From the NCBI GenBank assembly GCA_938049795.1, contig CALLCD010000182.1, positions 1 to 6,472 on the forward strand: a stretch of DNA of 6,472 nucleotides, given 5' to 3'. This DNA is from an uncultured Hyphomonadaceae bacterium (GTDB taxonomy: Bacteria; Pseudomonadota; Alphaproteobacteria; Caulobacterales; Hyphomonadaceae). This document shows positions 1 to 6,071 of the stretch, piece after piece. The notes under the pieces were generated by a model. That model saw nothing but the letters and a program-made list of their open reading frames with translations. It did no database searches and was not told the DNA's origin. The translations under genes and the position numbers were made by a program. The number at the start of each line of letters is the position of its first letter. The first letter of the stretch is position 1.

Positions 1-16
1 TTTGCTGCGCCAGCAA

Positions 17-23
17 CGGAGGA
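17..23 (+). promoter_or_regulatory. Shine-Dalgarno site that decides the VWA gene start
   Basis: CGGAGGA lies 7 nt before the GTG at 31 and only 1 nt before the GTG at 25. Normal ribosome spacing therefore favours the GTG at 31. The reading frame is open leftwards to the window edge, so a start outside the window cannot be excluded formally, but the site makes an internal start very plausible. Confidence 0.7.
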
Positions 24-30
24 CGTGCCT

Positions 31-699
31 GTGTCCCAACCTGAAAATACATCCGTACACTCTTATATTCTGCTCGACCGGACCGGCTCCATGTCGGGGA
101 TCTGGGATGAGGCGCTGACCTCGATCAATGCCTATGCCAAATCGGTGGGCGAGGAAGAGGCCGGCGAGGCGGATCTTGATACGAAGGTGAGCCTTGCCGT
201 GTTTGACGCGCAGAATGGTTTGCAATTTGATGTGCTCCGGCAGGGCGTCTCGGCCGAGCAATGGAGCGAGGTGACCAATGATGAGGCGTCCCCGCGCGGC
301 ATGACCCCGCTTTATGATGCGATCGGGCGGATTGTCTCGCTGGCCGAAGCGGACGCGCCGGAAAAGGCGGTGCTTGTGATCATGACTGATGGGGCGGAAA
401 ACGCATCGCGCGAGATGACCGGTGCGGGGGCCAAGGCGGCGCTGGATCGGGCACGCGCGCGCGGCTGGGAAGTTGTGTTTCTTGGCGCAGAGTTTGCCAA
501 TTTCTCGGACGCCGAGAGTGTTGGCGTGTCAGACAGTCGGCAAATGGCGGTCGGCGCGGGTCAGTTAAGCTCGACCATGCAGCGGCTCGGTAAGAAGTCG
601 CGGTCTTATGCGCAGGAAGACGAGGCGAGTGTCGAGTTTGATGAGGCGGATCGCGAGGTGGCTGGAGAGGAAGAGGTCAAATCGCGGACCAATCGCTAG
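31..699 (+). CDS. VWA (von Willebrand factor A) domain protein, small and soluble
   Basis: This protein of about 222 residues is almost entirely one VWA fold. The metal-ion-dependent adhesion site (MIDAS) can be read in order: LLDRTGSM at residues 14-21 (D16, T18, S20, a D-x-T-x-S version of the usual D-x-S-x-S), MTPLYDAI with T92, and VIMTDGAEN with D120. All metal-ligand positions are therefore occupied. No signal peptide or membrane segment is visible, so it should be cytoplasmic. The last 35 or so residues are highly charged (Glu/Asp/Arg-rich) and probably lie outside the fold. Bacterial cytosolic VWA proteins often act as binding partners of MoxR-type ATPases or other complexes, but no such partner gene is in view and the function is unknown. 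The start at GTG 31 rests on the preceding Shine-Dalgarno site; GTG 25 would add two residues. A strong terminator follows, so the gene ends its transcript before leuB. Confidence 0.85.
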   Translation: MSQPENTSVHSYILLDRTGSMSGIWDEALTSINAYAKSVGEEEAGEADLDTKVSLAVFDAQNGLQFDVLRQGVSAEQWSEVTNDEASPRGMTPLYDAIGRIVSLAEADAPEKAVLVIMTDGAENASREMTGAGAKAALDRARARGWEVVFLGAEFANFSDAESVGVSDSRQMAVGAGQLSSTMQRLGKKSRSYAQEDEASVEFDEADREVAGEEEVKSRTNR

Positions 700-732
700 C
701 GGGGTTTCTAAATCACCCTAAGGCCGAGCAAG

Positions 733-760
733 GCGCCCCGTTGTCGCGGGGCGCTTTTTT
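733..760 (+). terminator. Rho-independent terminator after the VWA gene
   Basis: A perfect 8-bp GC-rich stem, GCGCCCCG (733-740) with CGGGGCGC (747-754), closes a 6-nt TTGTCG loop and is followed directly by six T residues (755-760). This is a textbook intrinsic terminator for + strand transcription. It lies 33 nt after the VWA stop codon and 36 nt before the leuB start. Confidence 0.92.
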
Positions 761-796
761 GCTTATGAGGGGCGGCTAGCTTAAGAGGGCGTTTGC

Positions 797-1852
797 ATGA
801 CCAAGACAATATTATTGCTCCCGGGCGACGGGATCGGTCCTGAAGTGGTGGCCGAGGCGCAGCGTGTGGCCGAAGCGGTTGCGCCGGATCTTGTGTTTGA
901 GGAGGGGCTGGTTGGCGGGATTGCGTATGACACTGAGGGTGACGCGATCAGCGCGGCGACTTTGGCGCGGGCGAAGGCGAGCGATGCGGTGTTGCTCGGG
1001 GCTGTGGGCGGGCCGCAATGGGCGGGCAATCCGCGTGACAAGCGGCCGGAGATGGGGCTCTTGCGATTGCGCAAGGAGCTTGATGTGTTTGCCAATTTGC
1101 GTCCGGCTTATTGTTTTGCGCCGCTGGTGGGTGCGTCGAGCCTGAAGCCGGAATTGATTGAGGGGCTGGACCTTATGTTTGTCCGTGAACTGACGAGCGG
1201 GGTCTACTTTGGTGAGCCGCGCGGGATCGGGACGGATGCGAGCGGGGAGCGGTTTGGCTATGAGACCTCGCGCTATACGGCGTCGGAAGTGGCGCGGGTG
1301 GCGCGGGTGGCGTTCGAGATTGCGCGGGGGCGTTCGGGGCGTGTTGCGTCTGCGGAGAAGTCGAATGTGATGGAGAGCGGCTTGTTCTGGCGGCAGGAAG
1401 TGACCGCGCTGCACGAGGCGGAAGGCGAGGGGGTGGAGCTCAGCCATATTCTCGCGGATGCTTGTGCGATGGAGCTGGTGCGCGCGCCTAAACAGTTTGA
1501 TGTGATCCTGTGCGGGAATCTATTCGGGGATATTTTGTCGGATGCGGCGGCGATGCTGACCGGCTCGATTGGCATGTTGCCGTCGGCGAGCCTTGGGGCG
1601 GCGGGGGCGCCCGGGCTCTATGAGCCGGTGCATGGTTCGGCGCCGGATATTGCCGGACAAGGGATTGCCAATCCGTGCGCGACGATTTTGTCGCTGGCGA
1701 TGGCGCTGCGGTGGTCGCTCGATATGGCGGCTCAGGCGGACCGGCTTAAATTGGCTGTTGGCAGAGCGCTTGAGCAAGGGGCGCGCACGCGGGATCTGGG
1801 CGGCGAGATGACGACGCGGCAGATGGGGGACGCGATCCTGGCGGCGCTATGA
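797..1852 (+). CDS. leuB: 3-isopropylmalate dehydrogenase
   Basis: LeuB oxidises and decarboxylates (2R,3S)-3-isopropylmalate to 2-oxoisocaproate with NAD+, the third dedicated step of leucine synthesis; it is a cytosolic, metal-dependent enzyme. The 351-residue length is normal for the family. Visible landmarks are the N-terminal LLPGDGIGPEV (7-17), the substrate-binding LRLRKELDVFANLRP (89-103; R92, R102), RELTSGVYFGEPRG with the catalytic-type Y137, SAEKSNV with K188, and the metal aspartates D221, D245 and D249. The last two lie in the family signature NLFGDILSDAA. The NAD-binding YEPVHGSAPDIAG follows near residue 275. RELTSGVYFGEPRG favours IPMDH over isocitrate or tartrate dehydrogenases. 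AAGAGGG sits 7 nt before the ATG. Only 36 nt separate this start from the upstream terminator, and no convincing promoter is seen there. The stop codon overlaps the end of the convergent c-di-GMP gene. Confidence 0.97.
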   Translation: MTKTILLLPGDGIGPEVVAEAQRVAEAVAPDLVFEEGLVGGIAYDTEGDAISAATLARAKASDAVLLGAVGGPQWAGNPRDKRPEMGLLRLRKELDVFANLRPAYCFAPLVGASSLKPELIEGLDLMFVRELTSGVYFGEPRGIGTDASGERFGYETSRYTASEVARVARVAFEIARGRSGRVASAEKSNVMESGLFWRQEVTALHEAEGEGVELSHILADACAMELVRAPKQFDVILCGNLFGDILSDAAAMLTGSIGMLPSASLGAAGAPGLYEPVHGSAPDIAGQGIANPCATILSLAMALRWSLDMAAQADRLKLAVGRALEQGARTRDLGGEMTTRQMGDAILAAL

Positions 1853-4267
1853 GGCTTTCGTGTCCGGGGCCTTAACGGGGTTTGGTGCGGGCAGGCTTGG
1901 CTTGGCGTGGCCGATGGGGGTGTCTGATGTTGGTTCAGGCGCGATGCGGCGTAGCAGGCCCGTAGCTTCGAGCGTTTCGGCGGTTTGCGGGCGGGAGAAA
2001 TAGAAGCCTTGGAGTTCGGAACAGCCTTCGGACATGACCCGCTCGATCTGGGCGCTGGTCTCGACGCCTTCAGCGGTCGAGCGGATGCCGAGATTGGTGG
2101 CAAGGCCGACAAGGGCGCGGACAATGGCGCGGCATTCATGGCTCTCGTCTATGGCCTGAATGAAGGATTTGTCGATCTTGATCTTGTCGAACGGGAAGGA
2201 GCGCAGATAGGTCAGCGAAGAATAGCCGGTGCCGAAATCGTCGAGCGAGATGCGCACGCCGAGACTGTGCAGATCGGTGAGCGTCTTCATCGAGTGTTCG
2301 GAATCGTCGAGCAGGACCATTTCGGTCACTTCAAACTCGAGCCGGTTTGGTTCGAGGCCGGAACTGGCAAGTGCGTTGATGACGGTTTGGACGATTTGTG
2401 GGTCTTTGACTTGCATCGGGGAGAGGTTGACCGAGACGTTTTGTTTGTCTGGCCAGCGGGCGGCTTCATGGGTGGCTTCGCGGATCACCCATTCGCCGAT
2501 TGAGCCGATCATGCCGGTCTGCTCGGCAATGTTGATGAAGTTCTCTGGCGGGATTGCGCCTTCGGTTGGGTGGTCCCAACGCAAGAGGGCTTCGAACCCG
2601 ACCGCTTTACGGGACTGGCTGTCCACGAGGGGCTGATAGACGAGGCGGAACTCGCCATTGACGAGGGCCGTGCGCAGATTGGCTTCGATCAAGCGGCGCT
2701 GGCTAAGTTCATTGTCCATTGCCCGGTCATAGATCGTGGCGCGGGCGCGGCCTTCATGCTTGGCGCGGTAGAGGGCGAGGTCGGCGGATTTGATCAGCTC
2801 GATGCTGCTATCTGCATGATCGGGATAGATGGCGACGCCAATGCTGGTGCTGAGCTGGACCAGGATCTCGCCAATGCGGATAGGCGCTTCGATGGACTTG
2901 ATGAGCTGTGCGGTGAGGGCGTCGAGATTTGCGACCGTGTTCTGGCACTGGATCAGGATCATGAACTCGTCACCGCCGACGCGGCCGGCCAGATCATGCT
3001 CGGTCAGGCAGGCGCGCATACGCTCGGCGCAGATGCGCAGAACATTGTCGCCGATATAGTGCCCGTGCAGATCATTGATGGTTTTGAACCGATCAAGATC
3101 GAGGCAGAGAATGGCAAAGCGCTGGTCTTGCTCGTTGGCCGCTTCGACGGCGGCGTTGAGGCGCTGGTCAAGCTGGTCGCGATTGGCGAGATCTGTCAAC
3201 GAGTCGAAATGGGCCATATAGCTGATCTGTTTTTCAGCATTGTGGGCTTCGGTAATGTCGGCGACGATGCCGCGAAAGCCGCCATCGGATTTGCGCTTGC
3301 CGTTAAAGCAGAGCCAGCGTTCGGTGCCGTCTTTTTCCAGCCGGATGCGTTCGTCGCTGAAGGCGGTGTTGCGGTAGACTTTGATGCTCAGGCGCTGGAT
3401 GTCGATCCTGTCAGCGCCGCCTTCGATCAACAGTTCGGCCATCGTCCGGCCACTGACATTTTCGGGATCGGCATTGAGCCGTTCTGCAAAGGCACTTGAT
3501 GTGTGCGTGATGCGCCCTTCGCCGTCCGCTTCCCAGAGGCAGTCGGAGGCGGACTCTTCGAAATCCTTGAGCAGCATGTTGATGACTTCGTTTTGTCGCA
3601 TGAGTTCGTCGGTCTGCGTGTTCATGGTGATTTTCTGCAACCAGTTGCGGACCAGATTGGCATAGTTCCAATAGGCCGCTTTCCACATGGTCATCATGTA
3701 GCATACGACCACGATCATGAACGGCCATTTGGCTGCGCCGAAGTTCGAAAACAAAAGGCCCACTATGGTGCCGCCGCCGATCATGCCGACGAAAATGGCC
3801 GCAGCTTTCGGGACGGTGGAGAAGATATAGGCGCCGCCGCACATCATGCCGGCTGTGACGGTGAGCACGAGCGAGATTTGCGAAACATTACCCGTCGGCA
3901 GCACGACGAGGGGGGCGCAGGCCCAGAGAATGCCCATCGCGAAGGCGCTGAAGCTTGGGCGGCGGAGGTCTTCGACCGGACGCGGGTGGACGATGTTTTG
4001 CGATTTGCGGACGCGGATGATCTGGGGAACACTGAGCAGCAGCGCCAGAGCGCACAGGCCGGTCCAGAGGGTCATGACGGGAGTCCAGCCGGACATCATG
4101 GAGAAGATGCAGACAACGGATGCATTGATGGCGGTTGCGGCAATGCCGAAGGGGAGGAAGGTCTTGAAGGCTGCGATTTGCTCGCCACGGACATGGGCGG
4201 CGCTGTGCTCCGGAATCTCGGGGGTGTTGAGGAATTTCCCAATCGCCGCTTGCGCAATCTTTTTCAT
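1847..4267 (-). CDS. Membrane-bound PAS-GGDEF-EAL protein (c-di-GMP cyclase/phosphodiesterase)
   Basis: This 806-residue protein should make and/or degrade the second messenger cyclic di-GMP. The N-terminus has about six hydrophobic segments (roughly 36-58, 62-82, 106-124, 130-149, 153-175, 179-200), a membrane domain I cannot assign to a named sensor family. A short linker helix (204-236), a PAS domain (about 235-340), a GGDEF domain (about 345-513) and an EAL domain (about 525-770) follow. The GGDEF domain has DSLTDLANR (355-363), metal-site DLDRFK (390-395) and an intact GGDEF at 431-435. The usual RxxD inhibitory site is TEHD (422-425), so product inhibition through it is unlikely. The EAL domain keeps EAL (559-561), N614, E646, DDFGTGYSS (676-684), K697, E733 and Q753, so phosphodiesterase activity is expected. 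The tail (776-806) is Pro/Ala-rich and probably disordered. The ATG has only a weak Shine-Dalgarno; the next Met (57) would delete the first membrane helix. No terminator separates its end from leuB. Confidence 0.95.
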   Translation of the reverse strand: MKKIAQAAIGKFLNTPEIPEHSAAHVRGEQIAAFKTFLPFGIAATAINASVVCIFSMMSGWTPVMTLWTGLCALALLLSVPQIIRVRKSQNIVHPRPVEDLRRPSFSAFAMGILWACAPLVVLPTGNVSQISLVLTVTAGMMCGGAYIFSTVPKAAAIFVGMIGGGTIVGLLFSNFGAAKWPFMIVVVCYMMTMWKAAYWNYANLVRNWLQKITMNTQTDELMRQNEVINMLLKDFEESASDCLWEADGEGRITHTSSAFAERLNADPENVSGRTMAELLIEGGADRIDIQRLSIKVYRNTAFSDERIRLEKDGTERWLCFNGKRKSDGGFRGIVADITEAHNAEKQISYMAHFDSLTDLANRDQLDQRLNAAVEAANEQDQRFAILCLDLDRFKTINDLHGHYIGDNVLRICAERMRACLTEHDLAGRVGGDEFMILIQCQNTVANLDALTAQLIKSIEAPIRIGEILVQLSTSIGVAIYPDHADSSIELIKSADLALYRAKHEGRARATIYDRAMDNELSQRRLIEANLRTALVNGEFRLVYQPLVDSQSRKAVGFEALLRWDHPTEGAIPPENFINIAEQTGMIGSIGEWVIREATHEAARWPDKQNVSVNLSPMQVKDPQIVQTVINALASSGLEPNRLEFEVTEMVLLDDSEHSMKTLTDLHSLGVRISLDDFGTGYSSLTYLRSFPFDKIKIDKSFIQAIDESHECRAIVRALVGLATNLGIRSTAEGVETSAQIERVMSEGCSELQGFYFSRPQTAETLEATGLLRRIAPEPTSDTPIGHAKPSLPAPNPVKAPDTKAS

Positions 4268-4398
4268 GATGTGTCGTCCGTCACTTATACTTCGTGAGCA
4301 GACTTTAGGGGAGAAGTGAAAATAAATTGCTAATATTTCAGTGGCTATTTGTTATTCCTATACTTGGAAACAGTGTAAATGGCCTTGAATATTGGGGA
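4268..4398. other. AT-rich intergenic region between the NTF2-like and GGDEF-EAL genes
   Basis: These 131 bp separate two genes of the same orientation. Positions 4311-4400 are about 32% G+C (29 of 90 bases by hand count), far below the surrounding coding DNA. No intrinsic terminator for the NTF2-like gene is visible, so read-through into the c-di-GMP gene is possible. The stretch also holds a promoter candidate on the - strand and a loose inverted repeat (TGAAAATA at 4317-4324 against TATTTCA at 4334-4340, one bulge), which may be no more than AT-rich simplicity. Confidence 0.6.
4351..4379 (-). promoter_or_regulatory. Possible promoter of the GGDEF-EAL gene
   Basis: On the - strand, TTTACA (4379-4374; five of six matches to TTGACA) is separated by 17 nt from AATAAC (4356-4351; four of six matches to TATAAT). 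It would give a 5' leader of about 75-80 nt before the ATG at 4267. In such AT-rich DNA, matches of this quality arise by chance fairly often. Confidence 0.3.
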
Positions 4399-4803
4399 TT
4401 AGCTATAGTCGGCAATGCGGCAGAGGAGGCCGCCGCGCAGTTCGAAAAAGCTTGCGCCGATCAGGGTCAGCATGTCGCCCGCCTTGGTGCCATTGGGCAG
4501 ATCTACGGCTGCTTTGCCTTCGAAACGGACCTCGGCGCTTGCCTTGTTGCCGCCATCGACAAAGTTCAGGATTTTCTGTCTTCGGTAGGAGAAGGCGTGG
4601 GTGGACAGGCGGGCCACTTCTTCCATCGCGGCGCGGCCTTCAAGGCGCATATTCTGGCCGGTATTGGAAATGTTTTCAAAGATGACATCTTCGGTGACGC
4701 AGGCGATCAGCCCGTCAATGTCGCGCTCATTATAGCAGCTGATATAGCGGCTGATGATGTGATCTTCTAATTGCATGGTTTGAGGTGCCTTTTCGCTGCC
4801 CAT
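4399..4803 (-). CDS. NTF2-like / SnoaL-type small protein
   Basis: This protein of up to 134 residues fits the NTF2-like alpha+beta cone fold. An N-terminal helix carries YISCYNERDIDGLIACVTEDV (20-40), followed by VIFEN, then EGRAAMEE before a helix, and alternating strands that end with IADYS at the C-terminus. This pattern is typical of SnoaL-like and ketosteroid-isomerase-like proteins, which bind small hydrophobic ligands or catalyse isomerisation/hydrolysis; the substrate here is not predictable. There is no signal peptide or membrane segment. The start is uncertain: the ATG at 4803 has no Shine-Dalgarno and overlaps a TATATG promoter-like hexamer, while the ATG at 4776 (125 residues) has AAAAGG 11 nt upstream and still contains the whole recognisable fold. 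The gene lies 131 bp upstream of the c-di-GMP gene on the same strand and is divergent from asd. Confidence 0.8.
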   Translation of the reverse strand: MGSEKAPQTMQLEDHIISRYISCYNERDIDGLIACVTEDVIFENISNTGQNMRLEGRAAMEEVARLSTHAFSYRRQKILNFVDGGNKASAEVRFEGKAAVDLPNGTKAGDMLTLIGASFFELRGGLLCRIADYS

Positions 4804-4825
4804 ATAGTCACAATTCTATCATGAT

Positions 4826-4843
4826 CTGCAATAGGTTTTGCAG
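4826..4843. repeat. Perfect inverted repeat in the divergent NTF2-like/asd control region
   Basis: CTGCAA (4826-4831), a 6-nt spacer TAGGTT, and TTGCAG (4838-4843) form an 18-bp element with perfectly symmetrical half-sites. It lies between two divergent genes, 22 bp from the longer NTF2-like start and 75 bp from asd. The geometry suits a dimeric transcription factor. Each half also reads TTGCAG on its own strand, resembling a -35 hexamer facing outwards. With no poly-T after it, and with only six pairs, it is not a terminator. Confidence 0.5.
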
Positions 4844-4866
4844 TCGTAGCATAAAGCGGATATGTG
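4838..4866 (+). promoter_or_regulatory. Possible asd promoter
   Basis: TTGCAG (4838-4843) is followed after exactly 17 nt by TATGTG (4861-4866), which resembles a weak -35/-10 pair. The predicted transcript would begin near 4873, giving a leader of about 45 nt before the asd ATG. The -10 matches only TAT of the consensus, so the call rests mainly on spacing and position. Confidence 0.3.
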
Positions 4867-4918
4867 CGGGGGCGTGGCCGGTTGCCGGTCATGACGAAAT
4901 GGAATTGGAGACGAAACA

Positions 4919-5968
4919 ATGGCCACGCGGATTGCGATTGTTGGCGCGACGGGCAATGTCGGGCATGAATTACTGAATGTTCTTGCAGAGCGCGATTTTC
5001 CGGCGGACGAGGTGTTTGTGCTCGCCTCGCGCCGGTCGGTCGGGCGGGAGCTGAGCTTTGGTGACCGGACGCTGAAATGTCAGGATCTTGAGCAGTTTGA
5101 TTTCTCACAGGCCGATATTTGCCTGATGTCTGCGGGCGGGGCCGTCTCGAAGGAATGGGCGCCGAAAATTGCGGCGGCGGGCTGTATTGTGATTGATAAT
5201 TCGTCGGCCTGGCGGATGGATGAGGACGTGCCGCTGATTGTGCCGGAGGTCAATGGCGAGGCGGTGCTTGGCTATGCCAAGAAGAATATTATCGCCAATC
5301 CGAATTGCTCGACGGCGCAATTGATGGTGGCGCTGAAGCCTTTGCATGACGCGGCCAAAATCAAGCGTGTGGTGGTGGCGACCTATCAGTCGGTCTCGGG
5401 CACGGGCAAGGACGCGATGGATGAATTGTGGAACCAAACGCGTGGTATTTTCGTCAATGACGAAGTGACGCCGGAGATTTATCCCAAGCAGATTGCGTTC
5501 AATGTCATTCCGCATGGCGGAGACTTTCTGCCCAATGGCTACACGACCGAGGAAGAAAAGCTCGTCAACGAGACGCATAAAATCCTTGATCCGGACATTA
5601 AGCTGTCAGCGACGGTTGTGCGTGTGCCGGTCTTTGTCGGGCATTCCGAGGCGGTTCATGTCGAGTTTGAAAATCCGATTACGCCCGGGTCTGCGCGGAA
5701 AATCCTGCGTGAGAGCCCCGGCATCATGCTGGTCGATAACCCGGCAGAAGAGCAATACATCACGCCGATTGATTGTGTGGGCGACTGGGCGACATTTGTC
5801 TCGCGGGTGCGGGGCGATACGACGGTCGAGCATGGTATCGCGTTCTGGTGTGTGTCGGACAATCTGCGTAAAGGTGCGGCGCTGAACGCGGTTCAGATTG
5901 CCGAGGAATTGCTCAATCGCGGGATCGTCAAAGTGGATGGTTTGCCAGCGCCTATTGGTTCGGCATAA
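4919..5968 (+). CDS. asd: Aspartate-semialdehyde dehydrogenase
   Basis: Asd reduces 4-aspartyl phosphate to aspartate 4-semialdehyde with NADPH, the branch point towards lysine/diaminopimelate, threonine and methionine; it acts in the cytosol and is usually essential. The 349-residue length is normal for the bacterial (USG-1-type) family. The NADP-binding loop GATGNVG is at residues 9-15. The nucleophile C130 lies in NPNCSTAQ, followed by YQSVSGTG with Q157. RVPVFVGHSEAVHVEF begins at R235 and contains the acid/base H242. All catalytic positions are therefore present. TTGGAG ends 8 nt before the ATG, giving a clear ribosome site. The gene is divergent from the NTF2-like gene and shares a 115-bp control region with it. 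The next gene is on the same strand about 100 nt downstream, with no clear terminator between them. Confidence 0.97.
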   Translation: MATRIAIVGATGNVGHELLNVLAERDFPADEVFVLASRRSVGRELSFGDRTLKCQDLEQFDFSQADICLMSAGGAVSKEWAPKIAAAGCIVIDNSSAWRMDEDVPLIVPEVNGEAVLGYAKKNIIANPNCSTAQLMVALKPLHDAAKIKRVVVATYQSVSGTGKDAMDELWNQTRGIFVNDEVTPEIYPKQIAFNVIPHGGDFLPNGYTTEEEKLVNETHKILDPDIKLSATVVRVPVFVGHSEAVHVEFENPITPGSARKILRESPGIMLVDNPAEEQYITPIDCVGDWATFVSRVRGDTTVEHGIAFWCVSDNLRKGAALNAVQIAEELLNRGIVKVDGLPAPIGSA

Positions 5969-6071
5969 GTGTTTTCGCTCTCGGGCCGGTGATGTTTCGT
6001 GTGGAGAAAGTTCTAGGGAAGTGACGCGGGCATGTTAGTCTGGCCGCGCAGATAGATTCGGGTTGAAGATA
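5969..6071. other. Intergenic region between asd and the desaturase gene
   Basis: About 100 bp without a convincing gene, intrinsic terminator or strong promoter. One GANTC sequence (GATTC, 6055-6059) lies just upstream of the desaturase start; GANTC is the CcrM methylation site used for cell-cycle control in many alphaproteobacteria, but single sites also occur by chance. An in-frame TAG at 6036-6038 bounds the desaturase frame on the left. Confidence 0.5.

Noticed and set aside
812..1447. Long - strand open frame inside leuB
   Set aside because: Arg/Pro/His-rich translation typical of the antisense of GC-rich genes; leuB motifs are unambiguous on the + strand.
1897..1919. Repeated GGCTTGGC-like words near the 3' end of the c-di-GMP gene
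   Set aside because: They encode the Pro/Ala/Lys-rich C-terminal tail and are short and imperfect; no sign of a mobile or regulatory repeat.
1985..4297. Chain of long + strand open frames (1985-2503, 2570-3499, 3503-4297), all in one frame
   Set aside because: They lie antisense to the PAS-GGDEF-EAL gene, share a frame fixed by its codon bias, and their translations show no family motifs. The - strand reading has complete conserved domains.
4888..4895. GTCATGAC palindrome in the asd leader
   Set aside because: An 8-bp palindrome with no spacer or second copy is expected by chance; nothing else supports an operator here.
4891..4968. 25-codon upstream ORF overlapping the asd start, as a possible leader peptide
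   Set aside because: It has no good ribosome site, is not rich in Lys, Thr, Met or Ile codons, and no terminator/antiterminator pair is seen.
6026..6047. GCGG...CCGC weak hairpin after asd as a terminator
   Set aside because: Only four base pairs, long loop and no T-run; not a credible intrinsic terminator.
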